This document shows positions 10,410 to 24,072 of a DNA stretch of 64,000 nucleotides, piece after piece. A model generated the notes under the pieces. The model had not been told where the DNA came from. It did not search any database and was given only the letters and a program-made list of their open reading frames with translations. A program made the translations under genes and the position numbers. This stretch comes from Bacillus methanolicus PB1 (GTDB lineage Bacteria > Bacillota > Bacilli > Bacillales > Cytobacillaceae). The DNA lies in contig NZ_AFEU01000003.1 in NCBI RefSeq assembly GCF_000262755.1, forward strand, positions 1,054,001 to 1,118,000, in the 5' to 3' direction. How positions within the stretch are numbered: position 1 is the stretch's first letter; each line of letters opens with the position of its first letter.

Positions 10410-11822
10410 CTAGACAGCCTCTGTAACAGCTAATTTTCGAACATCCACAAACCTGCCGTAAATGGCAGCCGCGGCAGCCATAGCTGGACTTACAAGATGA
10501 GTACGGGCGCCTGCCCCCTGCCGTCCTTCGAAATTTCGGTTTGAAGTTGATGCACAATGTTCACCTGGAGGAACTAAATCGGAATTCATGCTTAAACACA
10601 TGCTGCAGCCGGAATCTCTCCATTCAAATCCTGCTTCAATAAAAACTTTGTCAAGTCCTTCCGCTTCCGCCTGCATCTTAACATGCTGCGACCCCGGCAC
10701 AACAAGAGCTCTTACACTTGGATGCACACTTTTTCCTTTAGCAATTTCTGCAGCTGCCCTTAAATCTTCAATTCGAGAATTCGTACAGGAGCCAATGAAC
10801 ACATGTTGAATCTCAATATCTTCAATTTTCATTCCTTCTGAAAGACCCATATATGATAAGGCTCTTTCTGTTGATTTTCGTTCTGTTTCTGTCTTTGCTT
10901 CATTTAAGTAAGGAATATACCCCGTTATTGGCGAAGTCATTCCAGGATTCGTTCCCCAGCTTACCATCGGTTCAATATCGCTTCCGTTAATGGAAAGCAC
11001 TTTATCATAATGGGCATCCGGATCTGATGCAAGTTTTTTCCATTGTAATACCTTTTCTTCAAAGCTATCTCCCTTCGGTGCATATTTTCTGCCTCTTAAA
11101 TAAGAAAAAGTAGTTTCATCCGGGCTGATTAAACCTGCTCTTGCACCGCCTTCAATTGACATATTGCATATCGTCATCCGTTCTTCCATCGACATATTTT
11201 CAATAACTTCTCCGCAATATTCAATGATGTACCCTGTTCCAAATTTCACCCCAAATTTGGCCAAAATGTATAAAATTACGTCTTTTGCGCTAACCATCGG
11301 AGCAAGCTTCCCATTTATTTCAAGCTTTAATGTTTTCGGTTTTGTTTGCCAGAGCGTTTGTGTTGCCAATACATGCTCCACTTCACTAGTTCCAATACCG
11401 AATGCTAAAGCCCCAAAAGCGCCGTGGGTGGACGTATGGCTATCTCCACAGACAACTGTCAAACCAGGCTGCGTCAATCCGAGCTCAGGTCCGATAACAT
11501 GGACAATTCCCTGCTCCGGACTGTTCAAATCCGCTAACGGAATTCCGAACTCTTTACAGTTTTTTTCAAGTGTACTAATTTGGTTTAAAGCCACTTCATC
11601 ATCAATTTTAAACCGGTTAATTGTCGGAACATTATGGTCCATTGTCGCAAAAGTCTTATCAGGTCTTCTCACCTTCCGGTTTTTCAGCTTAAGACCTGAA
11701 AAAGCTTGAGGAGATGTTACTTCATGAACGAGATGAAGATCAATATAAAGCAAGTCCGGTTTTCCTTCTTCCCGATACACGACATGCTGTTCCCAAATTT
11801 TATCGATAATCGATTTTCCCAT
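10410..11822 (-). CDS. leuC: 3-isopropylmalate dehydratase large subunit
   Basis: 470 residues from the ATG at 11822, preceded by AGAGGGGGAT. The frame is open for 35 codons further upstream, but those come from dispersed repeat copy 4 and are not family sequence. The [4Fe-4S] ligands are visible in [10 protein letters not shown] and SGCSMC. Isomerises 2-isopropylmalate together with LeuD in leucine synthesis. Confidence 0.96.
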   Translation of the reverse strand: MGKSIIDKIWEQHVVYREEGKPDLLYIDLHLVHEVTSPQAFSGLKLKNRKVRRPDKTFATMDHNVPTINRFKIDDEVALNQISTLEKNCKEFGIPLADLNSPEQGIVHVIGPELGLTQPGLTVVCGDSHTSTHGAFGALAFGIGTSEVEHVLATQTLWQTKPKTLKLEINGKLAPMVSAKDVILYILAKFGVKFGTGYIIEYCGEVIENMSMEERMTICNMSIEGGARAGLISPDETTFSYLRGRKYAPKGDSFEEKVLQWKKLASDPDAHYDKVLSINGSDIEPMVSWGTNPGMTSPITGYIPYLNEAKTETERKSTERALSYMGLSEGMKIEDIEIQHVFIGSCTNSRIEDLRAAAEIAKGKSVHPSVRALVVPGSQHVKMQAEAEGLDKVFIEAGFEWRDSGCSMCLSMNSDLVPPGEHCASTSNRNFEGRQGAGARTHLVSPAMAAAAAIYGRFVDVRKLAVTEAV

Positions 11823-11861
11823 GTCGATCCCCCTCTGTTGTAGTAAAAAATTTGATAGAAA

Positions 11862-11968
11862 CAGGGGCTTAATTTTTATGGTCTGACTCCCTCCGAACAA
11901 TGACAATAATTCGAATAGTTTTTTCATGTTTGTCTTTATGTTGTATTGGAGGGAGCTGACCCGCCCCT
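11862..11968. repeat. Dispersed palindromic repeat, copy 4 (diverged)
   Basis: Arms AGGGGC...GTCTGACTCCCTCC and GGAGGGAGCTGACC...GCCCCT enclose a core with caatgaca/tgtcttta. It fills the leuB-leuC gap inside the operon, so it is transcribed and could fold in the mRNA. Confidence 0.65.
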
Positions 11969-11976
11969 ATTTTTTC

Positions 11977-13089
11977 CTATGCATGAACATTCTTGATGCT
12001 TAAGGTCGCTTCATTTTCTAAGAGAGCAGTTTTTATTTTTTCTACCATCTCTGTAGTGGTAATAATTTTCGCGCCGACAGAATCAAGATCTTTTGTTCTG
12101 TATCCTGCATCAAGAACTCGATTAACGGCGTTTTCTACAGCTTTCGCTTCCTTTTCCAGCCCAAACGAGAGGCGAAGCATCATAGCGGCAGATAAAATCA
12201 TAGCAATTGGATTCGCGATATTTTTTCCTTGTATATCAGGAGCTGAACCGTGAATCGGTTCATATAAATAAGGGCCGGCAAGAGAAAGGCTTGCTGAAGG
12301 AAGCATTCCAAGCGATCCGGTCAAGACGGATGCTTCATCACTCAAAATATCTCCAAACATATTTTCAGTTACAATGACATCAAACTGTTTCGGATTTTTA
12401 ATCATTTGCATCGCAGCATTATCAACAAGCATATGCTGAAGCTCTATGTCAGGGAATCTCTTTGCAATCTCTTCAGCAACTTCCCGCCACATTCGGCTTG
12501 ATTCAAGAACATTTGCCTTATCTACCGATGTAACCTTCTTCTTTCTTTTTTTTGCTAACTCGAATGCCGTTTCTATCACGCGTTCCATTTCTTCCCGATG
12601 GTAAAAGAGAGTATCGACCGCGGATTCCTTGCCGTTTTTGCTCAAACGCTCACTCGGTTTTCCAAAGTATAGGCCCCCTGTCAATTCCCTGACCATCAGC
12701 AAATCCACATCCTCGATCACTTCCGGCCGAAGCGGCGAGGAATCAGAAAGACTTTTATAAAAAGTTGTCGGTCTTAAGTTTGCATACAAATGTAATTCTT
12801 TCCGTATCTTTAATAAACCTTGTTCCGGCCGAAGATGGGCAGGAAGATGATCCCATTTTGGGCCTCCAACCGCTCCAAGCAGAACTGCGTCGCTTTCTTT
12901 ACAAAGCGCAACCGTTTCTTCAGGCAATGGGCTTCCGGTGGCATCGTATGCTTCTCCTCCAATTTTTCCATACGAAAATTGGAATTGGTTTCCAAATCGT
13001 TCTCCAACTGTTTGCAAAATTTGAATTGCACCGGAAGTTACTTCCTTTCCAATTCCATCTCCGGGCAATACAGCAATTTTTTTTGCCAT
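11977..13089 (-). CDS. leuB: 3-isopropylmalate dehydrogenase
   Basis: 370 residues from the ATG at 13089 (site GGAGGAG, 8 bases upstream); an upstream in-frame extension of 28 codons is rejected. It has the GDGIG N-terminal motif, the substrate-binding MVRELTGGLYFG segment and a NAD-binding C-terminal part GSAPDIQGKNIANP. Oxidatively decarboxylates 3-isopropylmalate to 4-methyl-2-oxopentanoate. Length and neighbours are normal. Confidence 0.96.
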   Translation of the reverse strand: MAKKIAVLPGDGIGKEVTSGAIQILQTVGERFGNQFQFSYGKIGGEAYDATGSPLPEETVALCKESDAVLLGAVGGPKWDHLPAHLRPEQGLLKIRKELHLYANLRPTTFYKSLSDSSPLRPEVIEDVDLLMVRELTGGLYFGKPSERLSKNGKESAVDTLFYHREEMERVIETAFELAKKRKKKVTSVDKANVLESSRMWREVAEEIAKRFPDIELQHMLVDNAAMQMIKNPKQFDVIVTENMFGDILSDEASVLTGSLGMLPSASLSLAGPYLYEPIHGSAPDIQGKNIANPIAMILSAAMMLRLSFGLEKEAKAVENAVNRVLDAGYRTKDLDSVGAKIITTTEMVEKIKTALLENEATLSIKNVHA

Positions 13090-13114
13090 CGGAAATCTCC
13101 TCCGTTTATTTACA

Positions 13115-15680
<2,566 letters not shown>

Positions 15681-15697
15681 TTATCAAATTTGTATAA

Positions 15698-16216
15698 TTA
15701 AACGATTGAAATTGTTTTGACTGAATTTGCTGAACGCTGGATTCCTCTCGGGAATGCCGTCGTTCCCGTTCTTGCCAGTTCTTTGATTCCATATGGTTTT
15801 ATCAATTCAATGAATGCCTCCACCTTATCAGTTTCACCGGTGATTTGAATAACCAAGCTGTCTTTGCTCACATCGATAACAGATGCCCGGAACGGTTGAA
15901 TAAGCGAATAAATTTCACTTCTTGTATGTGGGGGAGCAAGAACTTTTATTAGCGCAAGTTCCCTGGCAACAATCGATTGATCACTCATATCAGTGACTTT
16001 TATGACATCTATTTGCTTGTTTAATTGTTTCGTAATTTGTTCGACGATCCTGTCATTATCTACGTGAACGACACAGGTGATTCTTGAAACCCCTTCTTGT
16101 TCCGAATGTCCGACTGTAATGCTTTCGATATTGTAATTTCGTTTGGAAAATAGATTGGTAATCCGGTTCAAAACACCGGGACGATTTAAAACCGTCATGG
16201 AAATAATCCGTTTCAC
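15698..16216 (-). CDS. ilvH: Acetolactate synthase small (regulatory) subunit
   Basis: 172 residues. N-terminal ACT domain ([20 protein letters not shown], residues 9-28) that binds valine for feedback inhibition, followed by the ALS_ss C-terminal domain. Its start overlaps the ilvB stop by 4 bp (ATGA), giving coupled translation of the two subunits. Called ilvN in B. subtilis literature. Confidence 0.96.
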   Translation of the reverse strand: MKRIISMTVLNRPGVLNRITNLFSKRNYNIESITVGHSEQEGVSRITCVVHVDNDRIVEQITKQLNKQIDVIKVTDMSDQSIVARELALIKVLAPPHTRSEIYSLIQPFRASVIDVSKDSLVIQITGETDKVEAFIELIKPYGIKELARTGTTAFPRGIQRSANSVKTISIV

Positions 16217-17928
16217 TCTTTAACACCTACCATTTCATGTATCCCTTTTCCTGGTGCGATCATCGGATAGACATTTTCATCAGGATTTACACGGAAATCG
16301 AGAAGAACCGGCTCCCGATTATGCAAAACTTGATTAAGGATTGTTTCCGCTTCTTCTTCTGTGTGAATTTCATAGCCTTTTATTCCGTAAGCTTCTGCCA
16401 ATTTTACGAATGAAGGCAGTGTTGGAAACTTACTATGTGAGTATCGCGATTGATAAAAGATTTCCTGCCATTGCCGGACCATTCCAAGCGCTTGGTTGTT
16501 AAGAATAATAATTTTTATCGGAAGCTGCAGTTCGGCAATAACCGCAAGCTCCTGGCTGCACATTTGAAAACCGCCGTCACCTGAAATCGAAAGAACGCAT
16601 GCATCCGGGTCTGCCAGCTGGGCCCCGATGCTTGCGGGTAGCCCGAAACCCATTGTTCCTAAACCGCCGGACGTTACCCATCTGTCCGGATTTTTTAAAG
16701 GATAATATTGAGCTGCCCACATTTGATGTTGTCCAACATCGGTGACAACAATTGCGTCACCATTCGTTTTCTCATACAGCATCTCCATAACTTTTTGCGG
16801 TTTTAGTGTAGCATCTTCCTCATAGTGGAACGGGTGCTTTGTTTTCCATTCCTGTATAGTGTTCAACCATTCCTTATTCTCTGGCGGCCTTCCTTCTTGA
16901 GCAATCAGTTGGGTTAATGCTTCCTTGGCATCGGCAACAACCGGAATTTGTGTTGGAACATTTTTGCCGATCTCTGCAGGATCAATATCAATATGGGCCA
17001 CTGTCGCCTTAGGGGCAAAATGCTGCAGGTTTCCGGTGAGCCGGTCATCAAAACGGGCTCCGATATTGACAAGTAAATCACATTCATACAGTGCCATATT
17101 CGCTGAATAACAACCATGCATACCTGCCATTCCAACAAACAAAGGGTGGTTTGCCGGAAATCCCCCTAAACCGAGGAGTGTATGAACAACAGGGATTTGC
17201 TGCTGTTCGGCATATATCTTTAATTCCTCTGATGCTTTTGCATGAAGGACACCTGCACCGGCTAAAATAACCGGGCGTTTTGCACTGCTTACAGCCTCTG
17301 TCAATTTTCTGATCTGCAAATAATTCGGCTGGATATTCGGCTGATATCCCGGCAAATTGACTTCAACATCATCCGGAACATATGCAGCAGATGCTGCCAT
17401 ATCTTTCGGAATATCGATTAAGACCGGACCCGGCCTTCCGCTTGAAGCAATATAAAATGCTTCTTTTACGATCCGAGGAATGTCTTCAATGTTGCGAACC
17501 TGGTAATTGTATTTGGTTATTGGTGTCGTTATACCGAGAATATCTGCCTCCTGAAAAGCGTCTGTCCCGATTACGCCTGTTGCTACTTGCCCTGTGAATA
17601 CAACTAGCGGTAAAGAATCCATCATCGCATCTGTCAGTCCGGTTACAATGTTTGTTGCTCCAGGACCCGATGTGGCAATGACTACCCCTGGTTTCCCGGT
17701 AATTCTTGCATAACCTTCAGCAGCATGAATTCCTCCTTGTTCATGCCTCGGGAGCACATGTAAGATCTTAGAATCGTAAAGCTTGTCGTAAATCGGAAGG
17801 ACAGCCCCGCCCGGATATCCAAATATCACTTCAACATTTTCCTTTACCAGTGCTTCGAGCAATAATTCTGCGCCACTCATCGCCTTTTTTTCAGCCTTTT
17901 TTTTCGTAAAGGCAGTTTCCTGCAACAT
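16213..17928 (-). CDS. ilvB: Acetolactate synthase large (catalytic) subunit
   Basis: 571 residues. Thiamine-diphosphate enzyme with the N-terminal pyrimidine-binding domain ([12 protein letters not shown], catalytic Glu in [12 protein letters not shown]), a central FAD-binding domain and the C-terminal pyrophosphate domain with GDGGFQM...NNQALGMV. First enzyme of branched-chain amino acid synthesis; FAD and Mg dependent. First cistron after the T-box leader, so its expression is set by charging of tRNA-Leu. Confidence 0.97.
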   Translation of the reverse strand: MLQETAFTKKKAEKKAMSGAELLLEALVKENVEVIFGYPGGAVLPIYDKLYDSKILHVLPRHEQGGIHAAEGYARITGKPGVVIATSGPGATNIVTGLTDAMMDSLPLVVFTGQVATGVIGTDAFQEADILGITTPITKYNYQVRNIEDIPRIVKEAFYIASSGRPGPVLIDIPKDMAASAAYVPDDVEVNLPGYQPNIQPNYLQIRKLTEAVSSAKRPVILAGAGVLHAKASEELKIYAEQQQIPVVHTLLGLGGFPANHPLFVGMAGMHGCYSANMALYECDLLVNIGARFDDRLTGNLQHFAPKATVAHIDIDPAEIGKNVPTQIPVVADAKEALTQLIAQEGRPPENKEWLNTIQEWKTKHPFHYEEDATLKPQKVMEMLYEKTNGDAIVVTDVGQHQMWAAQYYPLKNPDRWVTSGGLGTMGFGLPASIGAQLADPDACVLSISGDGGFQMCSQELAVIAELQLPIKIIILNNQALGMVRQWQEIFYQSRYSHSKFPTLPSFVKLAEAYGIKGYEIHTEEEAETILNQVLHNREPVLLDFRVNPDENVYPMIAPGKGIHEMVGVKE

Positions 17929-17964
17929 TTTTAAGACCTCCTATTAATCACTGATTAAAAAATA

Positions 17965-18275
17965 AATTAAAAAAAGCCCTTCCATCCCCTAAACAGCCCA
18001 CTACACTTGGGCCTAAGGGGTGAAAAGGCTTTGAAACCTGTTCCACGGTACCACCCTTCTTCACGCAAAATATGCGTGCACTCATGAACAGCAAACGTTT
18101 TGCTGCTCGTTTTGATAACGGGTGCCGAGCACCCGACCGGCCCTACTTGAATTCTCTTTCAAGCCAACGCTCGGAGGTGAGTTCATTTTATGGTGCCATT
18201 GCCAGTTCTCAGCTTCTCCGGCTCTCTGTTAATGACGATCCATAAAACTACTTATCCTCTTCAACGCTTTCGATT
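17965..18275 (-). promoter_or_regulatory. Leucine T-box riboswitch of the ilv-leu operon
   Basis: On the minus strand the canonical T-box AGGGTGGTACCGTGG lies at 18057-18043. It is followed by a GC-rich terminator stem (about 18032-17973) ending in TTTTTTT just before ilvB. Upstream, the stem I region carries GAACTCACC, whose CTC (18181-18179) reads as a leucine specifier codon. Uncharged tRNA-Leu should stabilise the antiterminator and allow read-through into ilvB-ilvH-ilvC-leuABCD. The leader begins within a few bases of the ilvE stop. Confidence 0.93.
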
Positions 18276-18277
18276 AT

Positions 18278-19183
18278 TCAGCTAACATGTGTGGTTTCTT
18301 GTTGATAATTTACTTTAACTCCTTCTTTAACTACCCGTTCCCTGAATTTTTCCAATAATTTTTTCGTATGGACCCCAGGTACACCATCTCCAATGACTCT
18401 GCCATCCACTTTTACGACTGCAATAACTTCGGCTGCGGTTCCTGTAAGGAAAACCTCATCTGCTGTATAAACATCATGTCTTGTAAACGGTTCTTCCTTC
18501 ACCTCGTAGCCAAGCTCCTCAGCAATTTCCATTACAGCGTTTCTCGTAATGCCTTCAAGTGCTCCGACATAGCCGGGCGGTGTTATGAAAACCCTGTCTT
18601 TAACGATGAAAATATTATCTGCCGATCCTTCAGCGACGTAGCCTTGATCATTTAGCATGAGCGCTTCTTTCACGTTCGCCAAATGGGCTTCGATTTTGAC
18701 GAGTACATTATTTAAATAGTTTAATGATTTTACTTTCGGGCTCAATACATCCGATCTGTTTCGCCTTGTAGCTACTGTGACTATTTCCAGTCCTCTTTCG
18801 TATAATTCTTTAGGATAAATAGTCAGCGGTTCGACAATGACAACAACGCTAGCTGATTTGCAATTATTTGGATCTAAACCAAGATCTCCTACTCCTCTGG
18901 AGACAACAACCCGGATATAGGCATCTTCGAACAGGTTTCTTTCCACTGTTTCAGCGATAATTTTTGTTAACTCATCCTGAGTATGAGGAATTTCAAGCAT
19001 AATCGACTTTGCCGATCGATAGAGGCGATCCATATGTTCTTTCATTCGAAAGATATTGCCGCTGTATACACGTATTCCCTCAAAAACTCCGTCTCCGTAC
19101 AAAAACCCATGATCATATACTGAAATTTTGGCGTTCTCTTTTGTCACATATTCGCCGTTTAAATATATCCATTGTTCGGACAC
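18278..19183 (-). CDS. ilvE: Branched-chain amino acid aminotransferase
   Basis: 301 residues of the fold-type IV PLP aminotransferase family. It has the YDHGFLYGDGVFEGIR segment near 24-39, the PLP lysine in SPKVKSLNYLNNV (about 158) and the EGSADNIFIV and GITRNAVMEIA motifs. It interconverts branched-chain amino and keto acids with glutamate. It lies directly upstream of the T-box on the same strand, unlike B. subtilis where ybgE and ywaA are elsewhere. D-amino acid transaminase is related, but the length and IlvE-type motifs favour IlvE. Confidence 0.9.
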   Translation of the reverse strand: MSEQWIYLNGEYVTKENAKISVYDHGFLYGDGVFEGIRVYSGNIFRMKEHMDRLYRSAKSIMLEIPHTQDELTKIIAETVERNLFEDAYIRVVVSRGVGDLGLDPNNCKSASVVVIVEPLTIYPKELYERGLEIVTVATRRNRSDVLSPKVKSLNYLNNVLVKIEAHLANVKEALMLNDQGYVAEGSADNIFIVKDRVFITPPGYVGALEGITRNAVMEIAEELGYEVKEEPFTRHDVYTADEVFLTGTAAEVIAVVKVDGRVIGDGVPGVHTKKLLEKFRERVVKEGVKVNYQQETTHVS

Positions 19184-19748
19184 GAAAAACGCACCTCCAT
19201 ACTGTAATAAACGAACACTTTAAACTGTTAAATTTTTAAATTGTAAAAAGATGAAAACGGAAGTAACCATAAACCTTATTACTTGCCGTTCAAATTGTGG
19301 TTATTTTTACATCATGAGTAGGTGCAGAAACGGTTTTTGCCGATCTTTATTGACAGAAAGTTCGGTTTATTTGAGGACTATCTTACGCTCATTTTATTAG
19401 AGAGTCAATAGTCTTTTTGTGAATTATTCGATAATTTCGATATATCTTTTTTGTTGTATCCGCTTACAATGCTGACGTGCTAATACTTCTTGGCGAGGAA
19501 AAATTTTTAAAAAATTTTAGGTGATCAGAGAGGAATTTTACATTGTACCAAAAGGAAAAGCGCATCATAATATATATGGAAATAATCCGTCATTTACGTT
19601 ACATTTCCTCACACTAAATAAAGCGCTTTCAAAAAAAGTTCCCGAAGAGGAATATCGATAATAAAAAACTGTTATGTAAAAAAATTTCCGGCATACAATC
19701 CGGAACTTTTATTAAACATAACGGAATATGTTAGGGTATGTAGTTAGA
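19184..19748. promoter_or_regulatory. ilvE upstream region with candidate CodY and cre sites
   Basis: This 565-base gap has no gene. At 19502-19516, AATTTTTAAAAAATT matches the CodY box consensus AATTTTCWGAAAATT at all but the C and G positions. At 19617-19632, around AAAGCGCTTT, there is a cre-like palindrome. Both fit known CodY and CcpA control of branched-chain amino acid genes, but both are inference from short AT-rich sites. No T-box was seen before ilvE. Confidence 0.35.
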
Positions 19749-19825
<77 letters not shown>

Positions 19826-19961
19826 ATAAATTATCAAATCAAAGACAAGTTTTATTATATTAGCCTAACAATTAATTGTCAACACAAAACAGATATTTTT
19901 TTAAAAACAATGGAACAAGGGAAGAAAATCCGCTTCCCTCGTGTTCCAAGTGGCATTTCTA

Positions 19962-20480
19962 TCATTTTGGAAGTGTAAATTCCGAAAATAAATCCGGCAT
20001 TTCCCCTGATTCAATATCATACACTTGCAAATAAACTGACTCTCCGGACAGCTCTATTATTGCATATGTTCTTTCTTTTCTCATCCTGGGCAAAAGAATG
20101 CTTCCCGGATTAATAAACAACATATCATCAATCTTTTCAGCTCCAAGAACGTGAGAGTGCCCAAAGCATATGATATCCGCGTTCAATTCTTTTGCACGAT
20201 AGCTGAGATTTAGTAAAGAAGATTTAACAGAATAGCGATGTCCATGCGTAACAAATATCAGTCTGTCACCTGCTTCTTCAAGCCTTTCATCAGGAAAACC
20301 GCTGTCAAAATCACAATTGCCTCTTACCGCCCGAAAGCGTTCCATAATGGGATGAGAGACTGAAAGCTCGGAGTCACCGCAATGGAGCATAATGTCCACT
20401 TCATCTCCGTGCTTTTCAAGCAATTTTTCAAGTTCTGCAATAGACCCGTGACTGTCACTGACAATCAAAATTTTTGTCAT
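19962..20480 (-). CDS. ysnB: YfcE/MJ0936-type metallophosphoesterase
   Basis: 172 residues of the calcineurin-like phosphoesterase family. Metal-binding motifs in order: SDSHGS (8-13), LHCGDSE (32-38), GNCD, THGHRY and FGHSH (about 125-129). B. subtilis YsnB occupies the same place next to the XTPase gene. Acts on phosphodiesters; the physiological substrate is not settled. Its start overlaps rdgB by 4 bp. Confidence 0.9.
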   Translation of the reverse strand: MTKILIVSDSHGSIAELEKLLEKHGDEVDIMLHCGDSELSVSHPIMERFRAVRGNCDFDSGFPDERLEEAGDRLIFVTHGHRYSVKSSLLNLSYRAKELNADIICFGHSHVLGAEKIDDMLFINPGSILLPRMRKERTYAIIELSGESVYLQVYDIESGEMPDLFSEFTLPK

Positions 20481-21088
20481 GGCCTCTCTTCCCTTCCCAA
20501 AAGGTTATCAAGATGCTCTTTTAATTTTCTTAAGGCGTTGGCACGATGGCTGATTTGATTTTTCTCTTCCGGAAGCAGTTCTGCCATTGACCTCCCTTTC
20601 TCAAATACATAAAAAACCGGATCATAGCCGAATCCGTTCGCGCCTCTTCTTTCTTTCAAAATCAAACCTTCACATGTACCGGAAAATGTAAATGTCGGCT
20701 GATTTGGAGAGGCGACGGCAAGGGCACAATAAAACCTGGCAGTCCGTTCATCATCATTGACGCCTTCCAGTTCTTTAAGCACTTTGTCAATATTGGCATT
20801 ATCGTTTTTTTCTTCTCCTGCATATCGTGCCGAATAAATGCCCGGCCTGCCGTCTAAAGCATCAACCATTAAGCCTGAATCATCGGCAATGACCATTTTT
20901 CCTAATTGCTTGGCAACAGATTCAGCCTTTAATACGGCATTTTCCTCGAACGTTGAGCCTGTTTCCTCAATTTCGCCAATTTCAGGATAATCAAGAAGAG
21001 TTTTTACCTGAATGCCCTTTGGCTCGAACATCGTTGCAAACTCTTTCGCTTTTCCTCTGTTTTTTGTAGCAATAATAACCTCTTTCAC
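20477..21088 (-). CDS. rdgB: dITP/XTP pyrophosphatase (RdgB/HAM1)
   Basis: 203 residues with the HAM1 family features: [11 protein letters not shown] substrate loop (7-17), [13 protein letters not shown] with catalytic Asp, [12 protein letters not shown], and FGYDPVF near 150. It removes non-canonical purine nucleoside triphosphates before they are incorporated into DNA. Lies 1 bp after rph and overlaps ysnB by 4 bp, as a compact rph-rdgB-ysnB unit (ysnA in B. subtilis). Confidence 0.94.
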   Translation of the reverse strand: MKEVIIATKNRGKAKEFATMFEPKGIQVKTLLDYPEIGEIEETGSTFEENAVLKAESVAKQLGKMVIADDSGLMVDALDGRPGIYSARYAGEEKNDNANIDKVLKELEGVNDDERTARFYCALAVASPNQPTFTFSGTCEGLILKERRGANGFGYDPVFYVFEKGRSMAELLPEEKNQISHRANALRKLKEHLDNLLGREERP

Positions 21089-21859
21089 CTAACTTTTCCC
21101 CTCTTTGTCTCCTCTATTTTGATAGATAAGGTTAGTAATTTCATCACCAAGCACTTCTTTTTGAATTTCAAACAGTTCCATAAGCCCTTCCTGCGCAACT
21201 TTTAAAAGATCCTGCAATTCTCCGTAGGAAAATGTAGATTCTTCACCCGTTCCTTGCAATTCAACAAATTCCCCGCTACCAGTCATTACTACATTCATAT
21301 CTACTCCCGCTTTTGAATCTTCCACATAATTCAAGTCTAATACAATTTGTTTATTTTCGAGAATCCCTACACTTGTTGCAGCAAGAAAATCAGTTACGGG
21401 ATATTTTCCAATCGACTTTTTTTCATAAAGCTTATATAATGCAATAGCCATTGCTACAAACGCACCGGTAATCGCCGCGGTTCTTGTCCCGCCATCCGCT
21501 TGTATAACGTCACAATCAAGCCAAATTGTTCTTTCTCCAATGTTCTCTAAATCTACAACTGCCCGTAAGGCTCGGCCAATCAGCCGCTGAATTTCCATTG
21601 TGCGGCCTGACACCTTGCCCTTTGAAGATTCCCTTATGTTTCTTTGTTCAGTCGCTCTTGGAAGCATTGAATACTCTGCTGTTATCCATCCTTTTCCTTC
21701 CCCGCGCATGAACGGAGGAACCCTCTCATCAATACTGGCCGTACAAATTACTTTCGTGTCACCAACTGTAATAAGGACCGAACCTTCAGGATGTTTCAAA
21801 AAATCCGGTTCAATATGTATCGTTCTTAATTGCATTGATTCTCGGCCATCAATACGCAT
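21089..21859 (-). CDS. rph: Ribonuclease PH
   Basis: 256 residues. It has the phosphorolytic exonuclease core with [14 protein letters not shown], the [17 protein letters not shown] segment and [18 protein letters not shown]. Trims tRNA 3' ends using phosphate. Adjacent to rdgB by a single base, as in B. subtilis. Length is normal. Confidence 0.96.
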   Translation of the reverse strand: MRIDGRESMQLRTIHIEPDFLKHPEGSVLITVGDTKVICTASIDERVPPFMRGEGKGWITAEYSMLPRATEQRNIRESSKGKVSGRTMEIQRLIGRALRAVVDLENIGERTIWLDCDVIQADGGTRTAAITGAFVAMAIALYKLYEKKSIGKYPVTDFLAATSVGILENKQIVLDLNYVEDSKAGVDMNVVMTGSGEFVELQGTGEESTFSYGELQDLLKVAQEGLMELFEIQKEVLGDEITNLIYQNRGDKEGKS

Positions 21860-21991
21860 TTATTTTCCTCCTTCAGTTTGGCAATGTCTATTTTACAAAA
21901 GACTGCCAAACGCTTTTCAGCATTAAAGAAGAGGCGGCATAAAATGCCTACCTCTTACGTTGTCATAATATAGTATAACAAAAAAAATTTA

Positions 21992-23074
21992 TTAAAAACT
22001 ACCTGTGTTGACTTTTTCAGGACGGGATACAGGTTCTGTAAGTTTTTCGCCGTTTTCATTTACTATTTCTGTTTTTCCGTCCACCGTAATTGACACGCTT
22101 TCAATTCCTTTCTGTTCTGTTAAAGAAAGAACGAGAGAGTTCAACACATGCTTGGAAATCATTTTTTCTTCAAAGCTTCCATAAATAGACTCATTGAAAT
22201 TTAAGGTAACATTTCCGTTTTCAACTTTTGGATTATCCAGGAGCTTTGTATCCGGATTGAATTCGCTTAATAGCGGCGAGGCATATCCCGGTCCTTTAAT
22301 CAGCTCTGTTACAGCCGCAACAATGCCGTCTTTAACCTTATTTTCTACACGCCGGGTGACCGGAACATAATAATAAGAATCTTCATCCCCGCCAAGGAAG
22401 TAGACGGTTACAGCTCTTGTATTTGTAATATCTGCCACTCCGGCCGTATCTAAGTTTATACCGTCTTTTCTGCTTAACTCTCCGCCGATTGGGGTTCCAT
22501 TAACCGGCATCTCTGTTAACTCTTTTCCATTCATTTGTATTTTGACTTTTCCAACAGAATCAAATTGGGTCAACGTCCATGTAACAGCCTGCAAGACTTT
22601 TAATTCATCCTCCGGTTTATAGTTGGCAAATTCTTTGGAGAAATCAACAACAGCAGTCCCATCCTTTATTTTTACCGTCATTTTCGTATCAGCCGGCAAT
22701 ACTGCCCTGAATCCATTAGGTAGAAGTTCTGAAACCGGGCCTTGTTCAACCAAGTATTCGAGCGCTTGTTTCGCTACACTTTCCGTTTTTGGAAGAGCCA
22801 ATGTTTGCGGAACTACATAACCTTCTTTATCAATTAAATAAAGCTCCGTTCTTACTGTTTCTTCCGCCGCTTTCTCTTTTCCGCCGGTTGCTTCCTCTTT
22901 AACAGTATTTTCATTTTCTTCTTTTAAAACTTTTTCTCCCTCTTCTTCTAAATAACTGACGTCTTGAGGCGGATCTATTTTCGTTTCTTTACTGCCTAAC
23001 GACCCGCAACCGGTCAAAATTATTGATAATACAAAAGCAGCTAATACAAGGGGCGTTTTTTTATTTATAAACAT
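21992..23074 (-). CDS. gerM: Spore germination lipoprotein GerM
   Basis: 360 residues. A lipoprotein signal with lipobox LTGC (Cys near 23) is followed by an acidic linker and two GerMN/sporulation domains (about 75-200 and 220-345, each with a TVYF- or ELYL-type strand and an L-x-L-N-F-x or VDFS end). In B. subtilis GerM is made in the mother cell and is needed for spore cortex assembly and germination. A sigma-E-like promoter (GTCTATT, then CGTATACAT 13 bases on) can be proposed upstream on the minus strand. Confidence 0.92.
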   Translation of the reverse strand: MFINKKTPLVLAAFVLSIILTGCGSLGSKETKIDPPQDVSYLEEEGEKVLKEENENTVKEEATGGKEKAAEETVRTELYLIDKEGYVVPQTLALPKTESVAKQALEYLVEQGPVSELLPNGFRAVLPADTKMTVKIKDGTAVVDFSKEFANYKPEDELKVLQAVTWTLTQFDSVGKVKIQMNGKELTEMPVNGTPIGGELSRKDGINLDTAGVADITNTRAVTVYFLGGDEDSYYYVPVTRRVENKVKDGIVAAVTELIKGPGYASPLLSEFNPDTKLLDNPKVENGNVTLNFNESIYGSFEEKMISKHVLNSLVLSLTEQKGIESVSITVDGKTEIVNENGEKLTEPVSRPEKVNTGSF

Positions 23075-23198
23075 AAGATCCCTCCTGATACAGTTTGTAC
23101 TACATGTATACGAACTTTCGAATAAAATAGACCGTCTTTCGCAAAAAAATTGGACATTTTTATCAGGAGTTTTTCAACATTATTTTCGAACAAAAAAG

Positions 23199-23262
23199 CT
23201 GACTCAATTGTAAAGGGCCAGACCCCTCCAATAGAGTGGGGCAGACCCTTATGAGCCAGCAT
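23199..23262. repeat. Dispersed palindromic repeat, copy 5 (short form)
   Basis: Same outer arms as the other copies (GCTGACTCAATTG with GGGCCAGACCCCTCC; GGCAGACCCTTATGAGCCAGC), but the central core is missing, leaving about 64 bases. Lies between racE and gerM. Confidence 0.7.
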
Positions 23263-23264
23263 CT

Positions 23265-24062
23265 TTATCCAAGCTTTATCATACTTACGTTTTCAATCGG
23301 TTTTCCAAGCCACTGGGAAGCAATTTTTGTAAAAATAGCTTTCGATCCAGTAGTAAAAAATTGATGGATCGGTTCTTCTTCGCTCACATGGAGCATTCCG
23401 TTGTGATGAAGAATTGTACTTATTTCCCTAGCCGTTTCTTCACCCGAGCTGATTACATTTACGCCTTTTCCCATGAAATTTTTAATTAAAGGTTCAAGAA
23501 GCGGATAATGGGTACATCCTAATATGAGCGTATCAAGGCCTTTGTTTCTTAAAGGCAGTAAAGTCTCGGCAACAATTTTTTTGGCAACCGGTCCGAAATA
23601 TTCACCGCTCTCAACAAGGGGGACAAATTTCGGACAGGCAAGGCTTTTAACGGTTACATGGCGATTAATCGATTTCAATGCCTTTTCATAGGCCCCGCTT
23701 CTTACCGTCCCTTCTGTTCCAATAACTCCGATTCGGCGGTTTTTTGTTACTTTTATCGCAGTTCTCGCACCAGGATGAATAACCCCGATCACCGGAATCG
23801 GCAGCTCGCGGCTAATTTCATCCAAGGCGACAGCTGTAGCCGTATTGCAAGCGATAACAAGCATTTTTATATTTTTCTCAAGCAAAAAACTGGTCATCTG
23901 CCATGTAAAAGTTTTTACTTCATCACTCGTCCTTGGACCATAAGGGCACCGAGCTGTGTCCCCTAGATAGAAAATTTGTTCATGGGGAAGCTGGCGCATG
24001 ACTTCTTTTGCTACTGTCAATCCGCCAACTCCCGAATCTATGATACCTATTGGTTGTTTCAA
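23265..24062 (-). CDS. racE: Glutamate racemase
   Basis: 265 residues if started at the TTG at 24062 ([14 protein letters not shown], with TGAGG 8 bases upstream); a GTG at 24083 is possible but would overlap ysmB. The two catalytic cysteines lie in [10 protein letters not shown] and LGCTHYPLL. Supplies D-glutamate for peptidoglycan. Family length (about 265-272) is normal. Lies downstream of ysmB as in B. subtilis. Confidence 0.93.
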   Translation of the reverse strand: MKQPIGIIDSGVGGLTVAKEVMRQLPHEQIFYLGDTARCPYGPRTSDEVKTFTWQMTSFLLEKNIKMLVIACNTATAVALDEISRELPIPVIGVIHPGARTAIKVTKNRRIGVIGTEGTVRSGAYEKALKSINRHVTVKSLACPKFVPLVESGEYFGPVAKKIVAETLLPLRNKGLDTLILGCTHYPLLEPLIKNFMGKGVNVISSGEETAREISTILHHNGMLHVSEEEPIHQFFTTGSKAIFTKIASQWLGKPIENVSMIKLG

Positions 24063-24072
24063 ACATCTCGCC

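Noticed and set aside
11823-11927. N-terminal extension of leuC
   Set aside because: It is derived from dispersed repeat copy 4 and lacks a ribosome site.
19184-19748. A second T-box or riboswitch before ilvE
   Set aside because: No AGGGTGGTACCGCG-type sequence and no strong terminator stem on the minus strand.
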